A stretch of DNA of 64,000 nucleotides from Pseudomonas fragi (lineage in GTDB: Bacteria; Pseudomonadota; Gammaproteobacteria; Pseudomonadales; Pseudomonadaceae): the NCBI RefSeq assembly GCF_002269505.1, contig NZ_NQKQ01000003.1:62001-126000 (forward strand), in the 5' to 3' direction. Made by a program: the position numbers and the translations under genes. The notes beneath the pieces are model-generated. The model saw nothing but the letters and a program-made list of their open reading frames with translations, did no database searches and was not told the DNA's origin. Of the stretch, positions 52,358 through 61,398 are shown piece after piece; positions within the stretch are counted from its first letter, which is position 1, and every line of letters starts with the position of its first letter.

Positions 52358-54772
52358 TCAGAAGTCGACAGTTGCCGACAGTAATAAGGTACGCGGTGAG
52401 CCTTGGGAGAACGCGCCGTAGGAGGCAACGCCCGACCAGTACTCGTGGTCGAGCACGTTTTGTACGGTGGCGCGAAACGTGGTCGGTCGTTCATCGATGC
52501 GGGCGGTGTAACGCGCGCCGACATCGAAGCGGGTCCAGTCATCCAGTTGCTGGGTGTTGGCCTGGTTCACGTACTGGCTCCCGGTATGAATCGCCCCACC
52601 GGTGAGCGTCAGGCCTTCGACCCACGAGGTATCCCATTCGGCCCAGAGGTTGGCCTGCACCTGCGGCACGCCGACCGGTTTATTGCCTCGGTTGGCGGCA
52701 ACCCCGGTATTGGTCAACTCGGCATTGAGCAGGGTCACGCCACCGAGCAGCCTTGTGCCTGGGGCGACTTCGCCGAACACATTCAGCTCCAGCCCGCGGT
52801 TGCGCTGTTCGCCCTGCACCGAAAACACACCGGATACCAGTTCGCCACTGGGTTTGTTGATTTGGAACAGGGCAAATGTCGAGGTGAACGTGCCGTTGTC
52901 GACCTTGACCCCGAGTTCCTGTTGCCTGGAGACATAAGGGGCAAAGATCTCGCCGGCGTTCGACGCGGCGGAGGGCGCGATGTCACCTTTGCTGAGGCCT
53001 TCGACATAGTTGAAATAGAACGAAACGTAGTCCCAGGGTTTGACCACCACACCGAACAGCGGCGTGGTTTTGCCGTAGTCGTGAGAGGTGGTGACCGTGC
53101 CGGACGCGTTGTAGTTATCGGAGTTGATGTTCTGTTTGCGCAGGCCGATCGTTACCTGAATGCGCTCATCCAGCACCAACAGGGTGTCGGCGAGGGCCAC
53201 GCCGGTCAGTTCGCTCTCGGACACTTTGAGCATGTCCGGCTTGGGGATGGCGGGTTCCGGGCGATCCACTGGGTGATAGATATTCGACAGCATGGGCGGT
53301 CCGGAAATGATCCCCCGGGACAGTACATCCCGATAACGGCTGACCTGCAGGGCTGTCCTGTGACTGAACGGCCCGGTGTCGAAGCGCAGGCGTGCACCGG
53401 CGTCGACGGTGTAGCGCTCGACTTCGAATTTGTAATAGCCGGGAACCGATGAGGTGTCGCCGGCCGCGTTGATGATGGTCGGCGTTTGGTCGGACATTCG
53501 TGCGACGTCCGATTTTCCACCACCCGCGTGGGCGAACACGGTCAACGCCTCGCTGAGGTCGTATTCGCCGCTGAGCAGGGTCGATTTGTCACGGGTTTCG
53601 GACCTGCCCCATGCCTGGCTCACGTTTGTACGGCCATTGGCGGCGGAGGGAATGTCCACGGCCGAGGCGATCAGAAACGGTCGCGAGGCGGCATCGAAGT
53701 GTTCTTTCTGGTTGAGCCAGTCGAGGGTGGTACGCAGTTGTTCACCCAGATAGTCGATGGATATGGCGCCGATATTGATGTGACGGGATTGATCGTCGAT
53801 CGCTGTGTTGCCCTGCTGAGTGCTGCCGTTGATGCGCACGCCGAACCGGCGCTCCTCACCAAAGCGTCGGCTGACATCGAGGTGGCCACCGATCTGCGAA
53901 TCCAGGGCATAACTGGCGGTGAAACGGGCCAGGTCCTCATTGAGGGAGCGCTTGGGCACGACGTTGATGACGCCGCCAATCGAGTTGTTGGGCGACATGC
54001 CGTAGAGCAGGGTGCCGGGGCCTTTGACCAGCTCGATGCGCTCGGCGTATTCGGTGAATACCCGGTAGTTGGGCGCCACTCCGTACACGCCGTCGAACGC
54101 CAGTTCGCCGAGGTTGCCTTCACCAACCGGAAAACCGCGGATGAAAAACGAGTCGACAATCCCTCCCGTCTGTCCCGTGGAGCGTACCGATGAGTCGCGC
54201 TCCAGCACATCGCCGACGGTGACGGCCTGCTGATCCTTGATCAGCGTCGAGGTGTAGGTGCTGACACTGAAAGGCGCGTCCATCACATCGGTGTTGCCCA
54301 GGATGCCCAGGCGCCCGCCGTTGGCGACCTGACTGCCGAAATACACGGGTGGCAGGGCATCGGTGCGTTTGTCGGTGCCGATGACGGCCGTTTCATCCAG
54401 CGTCACCCGGCGTTGCACCAGTGTGTAGCTGCCGTCGCGGTGTAACACCATGTCCAAGCCACTGCCCTCCAGCAAGCGAGAGACCGCCGCTTGGGTGGAG
54501 TAGTTGCCGACCAGTCCGGGGCTGATCAGGCCTTCGGTCAACGATGGCTGGAACGACAGCGCGATGCCGGCGTCCACGGCAACGCTCGACAGGGTCGCGC
54601 CAAGGGGGGCGGTAGGAATGTCATAGGCATGGACCGCGACAGAATCCAGTTGCGCAGGCACGAAAGCCGAGGCAAACGGGCACATGGAACCGCTCAGGAC
54701 AAGGCTTAGCACCGCACTGCGAAAAACTGGGCTGAACTGACGATCCGGGCGCAGGAGGCGTGCAGCGAACAT
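52358..54772 (-). CDS. TonB-dependent siderophore receptor with N-terminal signalling domain
   Basis: An 804-residue FpvA/FecA-type transducer. The signal peptide covers about 17-37 (FRSAVLSLVLSGSMCPFASAF). The STN signalling domain is at about 45-125 (HAYDIPTAPLGATLSSVAVDAGIALSFQPSLTEGLISPGLVGNYSTQAAVSRLLEGSGLDMVLHRDGSYTL). The plug begins near 160 (MDAPFSVSTYTSTLIKDQQAVTVGDVLERDSSVR); the barrel ends in LLLSATVDF. The STN domain speaks to the FecR protein encoded just upstream, so ferric siderophore binding should switch on the FecI sigma factor. Most likely it is the receptor for the siderophore of this island. Confidence 0.9.
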   Translation of the reverse strand: MFAARLLRPDRQFSPVFRSAVLSLVLSGSMCPFASAFVPAQLDSVAVHAYDIPTAPLGATLSSVAVDAGIALSFQPSLTEGLISPGLVGNYSTQAAVSRLLEGSGLDMVLHRDGSYTLVQRRVTLDETAVIGTDKRTDALPPVYFGSQVANGGRLGILGNTDVMDAPFSVSTYTSTLIKDQQAVTVGDVLERDSSVRSTGQTGGIVDSFFIRGFPVGEGNLGELAFDGVYGVAPNYRVFTEYAERIELVKGPGTLLYGMSPNNSIGGVINVVPKRSLNEDLARFTASYALDSQIGGHLDVSRRFGEERRFGVRINGSTQQGNTAIDDQSRHINIGAISIDYLGEQLRTTLDWLNQKEHFDAASRPFLIASAVDIPSAANGRTNVSQAWGRSETRDKSTLLSGEYDLSEALTVFAHAGGGKSDVARMSDQTPTIINAAGDTSSVPGYYKFEVERYTVDAGARLRFDTGPFSHRTALQVSRYRDVLSRGIISGPPMLSNIYHPVDRPEPAIPKPDMLKVSESELTGVALADTLLVLDERIQVTIGLRKQNINSDNYNASGTVTTSHDYGKTTPLFGVVVKPWDYVSFYFNYVEGLSKGDIAPSAASNAGEIFAPYVSRQQELGVKVDNGTFTSTFALFQINKPSGELVSGVFSVQGEQRNRGLELNVFGEVAPGTRLLGGVTLLNAELTNTGVAANRGNKPVGVPQVQANLWAEWDTSWVEGLTLTGGAIHTGSQYVNQANTQQLDDWTRFDVGARYTARIDERPTTFRATVQNVLDHEYWSGVASYGAFSQGSPRTLLLSATVDF

Positions 54773-54832
54773 GAATGGATGAACCTATAAGCAGGACGAA
54801 AAAGTACCTCTTCTCCCTTGCCAGTCGAGATC

Positions 54833-54863
54833 AAAAAAAGTATCACCTGTGCGCACTTTTTTT
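54833..54863. terminator. A/T-rich inverted repeat between fecR and receptor genes
   Basis: AAAAAAAGT (54833-54841) and ACTTTTTTT (54855-54863) form a perfect 9-bp inverted repeat with a 13-nt loop. On the minus strand it lies directly after the fecR stop and ends in a T-run, so it can act as a terminator or attenuator separating fecIR from the receptor gene. Confidence 0.5.
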
Positions 54864-54866
54864 GGC

Positions 54867-55844
54867 TCAGGCCGGGGAGAGCATGACCCAGAAGCTATTC
54901 AAGTGGCCGCTGACGAGGATCGGATAGGTCTGCGCCAACATGTTCAACGTGCGCTGGGTGTCGCTGATCGGATAGGCACCGGAAATGCGCAGATCGGCAA
55001 TTGCCGGATCGAGACGCACGAAGCCATGGCGATAGCGGGTCAGTTCGGCGACGAAATCGGCCAGGCGCATCTTGTCGGCCATCAGCATGCCTTGGGCCCA
55101 GGCGCCGATGTTGCGATCGGTGGCGGTGACCAGGCCAAAGGTGTCGGCCGAAAAGTCGGTGCGTTGTCCGGCATTGATGATTGATGGCGATCTCTGGTGA
55201 TTGTCGGCAAGTTCGACCTGCACCGCGCCTTCCAGCACAGCAAGGTGAGTGCATGACTGCAGATCTCGAACGGTGAACCGGGTACCCAGTGCCTGCATCC
55301 GGCCCTGGCGGGTGCTGACCAGAAAAGGCCGCGTCAGCGGGGAAATGTCCGGCGCGGTCTGCACCAGTATTTCGCCTTCGCGCAGGTGGATGAGCCGTTG
55401 GTGGACATCGAACAGTACGTCGATGGCGGTATCGGTGTTCAGGGTGATGTGTGAGCCATCGGCCAGGGTCAATTCACGTCGCTGGCCGACAGACGTGCGA
55501 TAGTCGGCCGACCACTGCCGGGACTCTGCCAGTTTCCAGCTGCCCCAACCGGTCGGCAGGATCGCCAGAATCATCGCCAGTTTGCCCAGCGCTTCGCGAC
55601 GTTGCGGGCTGCTTGGGCGATCCAGTACCGACATCGCCAGTGACGGTGGCAGGCCGCCAAATTTGCTCTGCAATAACTGCGCGCGCGCCCAGGCACGACC
55701 ACGCTCGGGCGTGCTGACTTTCCAGCATTCCCATTCGGCACGTTCAGTGTCACTGAGTTCGCCCTCACTCAAGCGCATCAGCCAGTCTGCAGCTTCTTCA
55801 AGGGCTTGGTGATCGGGATGCAGCTTTTGGCGGCGACTGAGCAT
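54867..55844 (-). CDS. FecR-family anti-sigma/sensor protein
   Basis: A 325-residue inner-membrane regulator. The N-terminal DUF4880 domain is ALEEAADWLMRLSEGELSDTERAEWECW; a short hydrophobic segment is near 88-100 (LGKLAMILAILPTGWG). The periplasmic FecR domain follows from about 115 (RTSVGQRRELTLADGSHITLNTDTAIDV...REGEILVQT...LGTRFTVRD). It starts on the base after the FecI stop codon (TAA-ATG), so the two are translationally coupled. It passes the signal from the receptor's STN domain to the sigma factor. Confidence 0.92.
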   Translation of the reverse strand: MLSRRQKLHPDHQALEEAADWLMRLSEGELSDTERAEWECWKVSTPERGRAWARAQLLQSKFGGLPPSLAMSVLDRPSSPQRREALGKLAMILAILPTGWGSWKLAESRQWSADYRTSVGQRRELTLADGSHITLNTDTAIDVLFDVHQRLIHLREGEILVQTAPDISPLTRPFLVSTRQGRMQALGTRFTVRDLQSCTHLAVLEGAVQVELADNHQRSPSIINAGQRTDFSADTFGLVTATDRNIGAWAQGMLMADKMRLADFVAELTRYRHGFVRLDPAIADLRISGAYPISDTQRTLNMLAQTYPILVSGHLNSFWVMLSPA

Positions 55845-56360
55845 TTACTCCACCAACAACAGGCATTGGACGAAGGCTTGCTTCATGTAGCGTTTGACGG
55901 TGATCAGTGACACCCCCAGTTGCTCGGCGATGTCGTCGTATTTCAGGCCGCTGATCTGCGACAGCAGGAAGGCACGCTTGACCAAAGGCGGCAGGGAATC
56001 GAGCATTGCATCGATTTCGTGCAGGGTCTCCAGCACCATGAAACGCAATTCGGGCGAAGGCACTTCGGGAGCGGGCAAATGGGCGAGGACATCCAGATAG
56101 GCACGTTCCAGTGCCTTGCGTTGGTACCAGTTGATCAGTATGCCCTTGGCCACGCAGATCAGGTACGCGCGAGGTTGTTCGATGACAGTGACCCGGGAGA
56201 CGAGGATACGGGTGAAGGTGTCCTGCGCCAGATCCGCCGCATCCATGGCGCTCCCCAGTTTTTTCCTCAGCGTCGTATACAGCCAGCCGTGGTGGCCGCT
56301 GTACAGGGCTTCGATCGCGCGCAGGTGATCGTTGTTGTTCGCGGGAAGGGTTTCGCTCAT
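55845..56360 (-). CDS. FecI-type extracytoplasmic-function sigma factor
   Basis: A 171-residue ECF sigma factor. Region 2 is HGWLYTTLRKKLGSAMDAADLAQDTFTRIL (near 25-55) and region 4 is SQISGLKYDDIAEQLGVSLITVKRYMKQAF (near 135-165). It probably drives the receptor and importer genes downstream. A Fur-box-like sequence lies 22 nt upstream of the ATG, so it should be made only when iron is low. Confidence 0.92.
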   Translation of the reverse strand: MSETLPANNNDHLRAIEALYSGHHGWLYTTLRKKLGSAMDAADLAQDTFTRILVSRVTVIEQPRAYLICVAKGILINWYQRKALERAYLDVLAHLPAPEVPSPELRFMVLETLHEIDAMLDSLPPLVKRAFLLSQISGLKYDDIAEQLGVSLITVKRYMKQAFVQCLLLVE

Positions 56361-56381
56361 GGCTGCAGACCTCAGTGCAAT

Positions 56382-56396
56382 TGAGAAGTATTCACA
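56382..56396. promoter_or_regulatory. Fur-box-like site before fecI
   Basis: On the minus strand TGTGAATACTTCTCA agrees with TGATAATNATTATCA at 11 of 14 informative positions and is an imperfect palindrome. It lies 22 nt upstream of fecI, between it and the aminotransferase remnant. Confidence 0.55.
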
Positions 56397-56399
56397 ATG

Positions 56400-57038
56400 C
56401 TAGATTGCAAAGCGGCTCTGACACAAGTGGCTGGCCAGTTGTTGAATCCGTTGCCACATTGGCTCGATTCCTTGAGCCTGCGCGTATTCTACCGCTGCAC
56501 CGAGGCCCAGCTTGGCGGCGACGTTGCATTCCCAGTTCTCGACGCGTCGTGTGTCAGCGCGAATCTTGAACGTGTCGGATGACAGCAAGAACGCCGCATG
56601 CATGTCGAGAAAGGCCGGCTCCAGGTTCTGGCAAAGAGAGCTTTCAACATACAAAAATTCCATTCCCCTCGGCCCAAGCAAATATTTGCGACTTGTTGCA
56701 GCGAGCATTTGACAGCCGATTTTTTGCACGTCGATCGGCATTTTCCCGACACCTTGGCAGGCATCCAGCATAAACAGCACGCCGGCGGCCCGAGCGAGGG
56801 CGCCGATCTGCTCGATGGGTTGTACCGGCCCGCCATTGGTGGCGATTACGGGCATGGAGATCAATGCGACGCGATCATCGTCGAGCATGTCATTCAGGTC
56901 TGGTAGCGACACCTGGCCCTGCTCATCATTGGGGATGATGCGGATTTCAATGCCGCGCTGCTTTTTCTACTGCAGGTAGGGAATGTAGTTGCCAGCGGCA
57001 ACACCGGGCGTATCGGCACGCAGTTGTTCAATGTTCAA
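56400..57038 (-). pseudogene. Class V aminotransferase remnant with internal deletion
   Basis: A PLP class V aminotransferase/cysteine desulfurase-like gene in decay. A TTG at 57038 has AAGGAG 7 nt upstream and lies 15 bp after the exporter gene. The frame reads LRADTPGVAAGNYIPYLQ, meets a TAG, then goes on in the same frame with KKQRGIEIRIIPNDEQGQV and the family core: LDACQGVGKMPIDVQ with the PLP aspartate, and TSRKYLLGPRG with the PLP lysine. Between YLQ and KKQ the roughly 70-90 residues expected in this family are missing, and the C-terminal third is also missing (stop at 56400). It was probably the last gene of the siderophore operon. Confidence 0.8.
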
Positions 57039-57053
57039 AGCCAAACTCCTTGA

Positions 57054-58298
57054 TCAATCCTCGGGCGGGGCATGACTCGGTTGCATCTGCGCAGGCCAGT
57101 ACCGCAGCGCAACAATCGGGATCAGTGCCACCCCGTAGGCCAGGCAAACAAACAGGTAGGTGTATTGCAAGCCATAGGCCTGGCTGAGCCAACCACCGGC
57201 CGAGATCCCCGCAATCGAAGCGAATTGGGCGGTGCCCTGGGCAATCCCCAGCACGTGACCCTGTTGTGAGCTATCGGCGGTTTTCGAGATCAGCGCCATG
57301 AGTACCGGCGTTGTGGCCCCTAGCAGCACACCCCAGATGAAGTAGGCGATGACAAACATCACAGGGTTGTGCGTGACGCCTGCCACTGCCGTCAGGGCGA
57401 TGCAGCCGATGACGACGTAGGTAATGCGGTGAAAGGTTTCCTGCTGAGTGAGGTGTTCGAAATAACGCGACCAGGCCGTTGCGCAAAGAATGAAGCCCAG
57501 CGCCAACAAGCCGTAGCACAGGCCGACCACCGAGTTACTGACCTCGAACACCGAGCTGACATAGAGCGAGAAGGAGGTCTGCGGCAGCATTCGCGCCAGC
57601 AGCAGAATGCCCATTACGCCCAGCAACGACAGCAATGGAGAACCTTGCCAGAGGTTGCCCGAGCGGCTGGCCGGTGAGGCTTTGTCCGCGACCGGGTTTT
57701 TCTTCACCGGCGGTACGTCGGGCAAGGTCACGGCCGCGACCACGGTGCAAATAGCGCACAGTGCCGAGGCAATGATGTTGATCCAGAAGAACGTCGCGTA
57801 GTCGAGGATCAGTCCGCCGACGACAGCGCCGAGCAACGAGCCGACGTTGGTGGAAATCTGCAGGATGGCAAATAGCCGAGCGCGTCGCGAAGGGGTTTCA
57901 ATGCTGACCCCGTAGGCTTGTGCCGGGGCGATGTACCCGGCGAATGCGCCTTGCAGAAAACGCAGGATCAGAATGCCCCAGATGTCGCTGAAGAGTGCCA
58001 GCCCAAGCTGGGTCAACGACAAGCCGGCGAGGGCGCGGATCATCATCAACTTGTGGCCGTAGCGATCGCCGATACGGCCCCAGAATGCACTGGTCAGAAT
58101 AATGCCCAGCATCGGCCCGACGTACACAGCGATGCTGGCGAAGCTGAAAACCGACTCCGAGGAGGTCAGCCCACGCAGGTGGACGGGCCAGAAGGGCCCA
58201 CTCATTTCCATCGCGCCCATGGACACAAGCTGGATCGCAAATAGAAGATAAATCAGGATTCTTACAGTCGAACCCTGGATGGCACCTGCATGGGACAT
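57054..58298 (-). CDS. MFS transporter, probable siderophore exporter
   Basis: A 414-residue MFS protein with twelve membrane segments. N-terminal STVRILIYLLFAIQLVSMGAMEMSGPFWPVHL; loop 2-3 motif GRIGDRYGHKLMMIRALAG; helix 4 LRFLQGAFAGYIAPAQAYG. It starts 16 bp after the NIS synthetase gene in the same operon, and such MFS exporters are normal partners of NIS siderophore genes. From memory, it corresponds to y4xM beside the siderophore-like genes of the Rhizobium NGR234 symbiotic plasmid; this should be verified. Confidence 0.85.
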   Translation of the reverse strand: MSHAGAIQGSTVRILIYLLFAIQLVSMGAMEMSGPFWPVHLRGLTSSESVFSFASIAVYVGPMLGIILTSAFWGRIGDRYGHKLMMIRALAGLSLTQLGLALFSDIWGILILRFLQGAFAGYIAPAQAYGVSIETPSRRARLFAILQISTNVGSLLGAVVGGLILDYATFFWINIIASALCAICTVVAAVTLPDVPPVKKNPVADKASPASRSGNLWQGSPLLSLLGVMGILLLARMLPQTSFSLYVSSVFEVSNSVVGLCYGLLALGFILCATAWSRYFEHLTQQETFHRITYVVIGCIALTAVAGVTHNPVMFVIAYFIWGVLLGATTPVLMALISKTADSSQQGHVLGIAQGTAQFASIAGISAGGWLSQAYGLQYTYLFVCLAYGVALIPIVALRYWPAQMQPSHAPPED

Positions 58299-58314
58299 GA
58301 ATCAGCCTCGGTGG

Positions 58315-60165
58315 TTAAACGCTAGCGAGCGGGTTGGTCAGGGTGTGTTGCAAACGATAGTTGGAGTACTGCATCAAGTGCATGCGCAACAACGACCGGG
58401 TTGGCCATGGATCCTCCACAAACGCCAGACGTTCGATTTCCCACAGATCGGGCGAGACACGGTCGCGTACGGCCGCGAATGCAAGATCGGTTTCCTCGCG
58501 CAGAACTTCCCAGAGCCGCGTGTTGTTCAATCCGTATTCCTTGGTCAGCCACAGGGCCATTTCGTGCAGGTGCGTCAGGAACGCGGCGTCCAGCACGAAC
58601 ATCCGCACCGGTTCGATATCGCCTGAGAACACCGTCGGCAAAATGCCCGGCTGAACATGCGGCTGCAGGGTGTAGCCACGTGCTTCCAGCAACGGAGCGT
58701 AAGTCCTGCCATCGCCGAAATCGCGGATCAGCAGGCTACGTGCGTTGCCGTCGGGGGAGAACAGCACCATGGTGTTTTGTTGATGCGCTTCGAGCCCGAT
58801 GCCATACATCAAATAGATCGCCACCACTGGGTGGGTGACCACTTTGGCGTACTCGCGGAACCAGCCTTCAACCTGGTCAGCATTGGCCCGAGCGCCATCA
58901 CGCTCGATCAGATCGGTAAACAGCGGTCGGCCACTACCGGGCAACCGAGTGAACAGCGACGCCACGGTAATCGGCAGGCAATTGTCACTGCGTTCAAACG
59001 CCTGTTGACTGTTGCGATAGACCACGGAGAGATGACGCCCGGGATTATCGTCCTGGGTGATCGCATTTTTATAGCGCACACCGATTTCTTCGGGGAAGAT
59101 TTCCAGGCGTTTGTCGAAGCCATTTTCGGCCTCCAGAATCCGGGTGATCACCGTGCTGATGCGCGGTCCCATGTGAATCGACTTGGCTTGCAGGCTGCGC
59201 AGTTCGCTGGTCATCCACACGGCGATAGGCAATTTGATCAGCGGTGCGCATTCGTCCAGCACCGGCATCATCGTGCGGTAGGACATGGTCGGCAGGGTTT
59301 GAATGTTCGGGCCGTCGATGATCAGGATGCCTTTTTCGATTTCCGCAGCAAACGTCTTGAGCACATAGGCCTGCAAATGCCACACGTGAATCGGCAGCGG
59401 AAGCCACTGGGTCTCATCCAGCCCTTTGCTGTTGAGCGAGGCTTTCCATTGCTCCCATTGCGCCGCAAAGTTGCTGGCGAACCACTCGTGGTAACCGGTC
59501 ACGTGCGGCATGCTTTCGCTTTTCGAATGCTCGGCGCGCAAGGAGGCGATGCGCAGCGGTACCTGAGCGTTGAACTCGGGTGACAGTTGCTCGACCTCAG
59601 CATCGGTCAGGCACGGACGGGATTTCCACGTCGGGTAAAACGGATGGCCTTCCAGCGAACCCCACTGGTCCAGCAGAATGGCGGCGTCTTTGGTCGTGGC
59701 ATGCTGGCGCAGATAGTCGGTGAAGCTGTTGAGGCCCTGATCATTGGCCGCCTGCTCCAGTCGCGGGTTCCATTGCTGGCGATGCTGGCGGGCGTGGGCA
59801 TCATTGGTCAGGCTGTTTTCCATGTCAGCCTTGAGCCCGCTCACGCCTTCGTTGGTCGGCTCGAAGTCGAAGCTGTCACGCAACACATCCAACATATCCT
59901 GATGGCAGGTGATCACCCGGCGTACGCCTTTGTCCGTCAACAGCACTACATCACCGTCATTGACCACGGTATCGGCCGGGTGCTTGGCGATGTCGGAGAA
60001 AAACAGGTGGGTGCGGGCATCCTTTAGCGGGTAGGTGGCCTGGTTCCCTTCAACGGAAAAGCTCAGGGCCGAACGATCGAGGATGTTTTCCGCAAAAAGG
60101 CAACGGATCAAGCGTCGCATGGCGTTTTTGCGGGAGTAGGCGATCAGTGTCTTGAAGTCATCCAT
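58315..60165 (-). CDS. IucA/IucC-family NRPS-independent siderophore (NIS) synthetase
   Basis: A 616-residue NIS synthetase, which adenylates a carboxylic acid and joins it to an amine or alcohol. The ATP-site motifs in order are GHPFYPTWKSR (173-183), KLPIAVWMTSELRSL (311-325), EAHQQN (459-464) and RDFGDG (481-486). In most members the first motif reads GHPxHPxxK; here the second histidine is Tyr178. A second possible start is the ATG at 60225, which overlaps the opine dehydrogenase stop (ATGA) and would add 20 residues; neither has a clear ribosome-binding site, and 60165 gives the usual N-terminus. It is the only NIS synthetase in view, so the product may need just one such bond. Confidence 0.9.
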   Translation of the reverse strand: MDDFKTLIAYSRKNAMRRLIRCLFAENILDRSALSFSVEGNQATYPLKDARTHLFFSDIAKHPADTVVNDGDVVLLTDKGVRRVITCHQDMLDVLRDSFDFEPTNEGVSGLKADMENSLTNDAHARQHRQQWNPRLEQAANDQGLNSFTDYLRQHATTKDAAILLDQWGSLEGHPFYPTWKSRPCLTDAEVEQLSPEFNAQVPLRIASLRAEHSKSESMPHVTGYHEWFASNFAAQWEQWKASLNSKGLDETQWLPLPIHVWHLQAYVLKTFAAEIEKGILIIDGPNIQTLPTMSYRTMMPVLDECAPLIKLPIAVWMTSELRSLQAKSIHMGPRISTVITRILEAENGFDKRLEIFPEEIGVRYKNAITQDDNPGRHLSVVYRNSQQAFERSDNCLPITVASLFTRLPGSGRPLFTDLIERDGARANADQVEGWFREYAKVVTHPVVAIYLMYGIGLEAHQQNTMVLFSPDGNARSLLIRDFGDGRTYAPLLEARGYTLQPHVQPGILPTVFSGDIEPVRMFVLDAAFLTHLHEMALWLTKEYGLNNTRLWEVLREETDLAFAAVRDRVSPDLWEIERLAFVEDPWPTRSLLRMHLMQYSNYRLQHTLTNPLASV

Positions 60166-60221
60166 ATCTGCTGTCTGCTGTCTGCTCGTCGAAAATAGAA
60201 GAAAGAGATCAAGCCCACGGC

Positions 60222-61370
60222 TCATGCCGTGCCTGGCCAGTGGCTTGGAAAATAGTCGAGCGCCGAATCGCGCAGGCCTTGCATGTAGGTAACGCTCCAC
60301 TGCAAGACTTCCTCGATGTGGGGCACCTTCAGTTCAAAGCGTTTGGCCATTTCCGCCAGCAACACCAGGCCATAGGCAACGTCTTCGTTGAAGGCGCGGC
60401 TCTCGCGTTCGATGACGTACCCGGCGCGGTTGCCGTCGGCTGGCACCATGGGGGCAAGGATGTGGTTGTAGGCCCGATTGGTGCGCAGAATCGAAAGCAT
60501 GCTGCTCTGGTCGCGGATCTGTTCGCCGTAGGCCTCGATAATTTCCTGTTTCAAGGATTTGACCGATGACAGGTCGATGCCCATGCGCTGGCTGATGACC
60601 GCGCACAGATCCTGGCTTTCCTGATCCATGCGTTCGAGGAAGTAGGCACCTAGTTCCGGGCACTCGGTCCACCAGCACATGCGTTGCGGGAATATTTTGC
60701 GATGCCATTGGCCAAAGGGGCCGATCAGCCCGTAGATCACCGAGCTGTGCATGATTGGGTTACCCGGCGTCAGGGTTATTTCCAGGTAATTGTCGAGCAT
60801 CGTCACGCACCGGCCGTACAACACGGTGAGCATTTCCTGGAGCCGCTGACGGGACTCTTGCGATTCCCTAGCGTGCGTCGCCGCATACAACCGGCTTTTG
60901 CCGCCGCCCATTTTGATCGATCGCCCGGGGGTAAGCCCGAATGCGGTATGCGGGACGTCCTTCATCCCCCAGATCACCAGGTTTGGGCGATCGGCCAGCG
61001 TGGCCTCGGCCAGCCAGTCAAAACCGCAAAAACCCGGTATCGCGCCGACGCACACCGGTTTGTTTGAACTCAGATGAGGTGCGATGGCTTGCAAGGTTTG
61101 CGGCCGGGCATGGGCGGGCACGGTGATGATGACGATGTCGGCATCCTCAACGGCAGTCCTGGCATCGGTGGTTACCCGATCCAGCCGGGCGTCCAGTGTC
61201 GAGCCATCCGGCAATAAGGCCTGCATCGGCGTGTGACGAACGTGCTGTTCAATGAGCTCCAGATTGCTGGTAAGCATTGAAACCTGAACATTGGGAAGCT
61301 GCTTGAACAGGATGGCGTTGAGATGGCCGGTCCTGCCGCCACCACAGATGGCGACTTTCAACAGTTTCAT
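60222..61370 (-). CDS. Opine (octopine/nopaline family) dehydrogenase
   Basis: A 382-residue NAD(P)-dependent enzyme. The Rossmann loop is KVAICGGGRTGH (residues 5-16). The C-terminal octopine dehydrogenase domain (from about 190) contains TPGNPIMHSSVIYG with the family's catalytic histidine. These enzymes reductively join an amine of an amino acid to a 2-keto acid and give N-(carboxyalkyl) amino acids. In metallophore pathways they do the last step for staphylopine and pseudopaline. Here the partner is an SbnA-like enzyme and not a nicotianamine-synthase-like one. The ATG at 61370 is taken over the TTG at 61373. It lies 28 bp after the SbnA-like gene. Confidence 0.88.
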   Translation of the reverse strand: MKLLKVAICGGGRTGHLNAILFKQLPNVQVSMLTSNLELIEQHVRHTPMQALLPDGSTLDARLDRVTTDARTAVEDADIVIITVPAHARPQTLQAIAPHLSSNKPVCVGAIPGFCGFDWLAEATLADRPNLVIWGMKDVPHTAFGLTPGRSIKMGGGKSRLYAATHARESQESRQRLQEMLTVLYGRCVTMLDNYLEITLTPGNPIMHSSVIYGLIGPFGQWHRKIFPQRMCWWTECPELGAYFLERMDQESQDLCAVISQRMGIDLSSVKSLKQEIIEAYGEQIRDQSSMLSILRTNRAYNHILAPMVPADGNRAGYVIERESRAFNEDVAYGLVLLAEMAKRFELKVPHIEEVLQWSVTYMQGLRDSALDYFPSHWPGTA

Positions 61371-61398
61371 CAAGAGGCGTTCCTCTGTGATGGGTGGG

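Noticed and set aside
57054..58298. MFS gene as a drug efflux pump unrelated to the siderophore
   Set aside because: It is 16 bp from the NIS synthetase gene on the same strand and followed by the operon's last remnant gene, so export of the product is the simpler reading.
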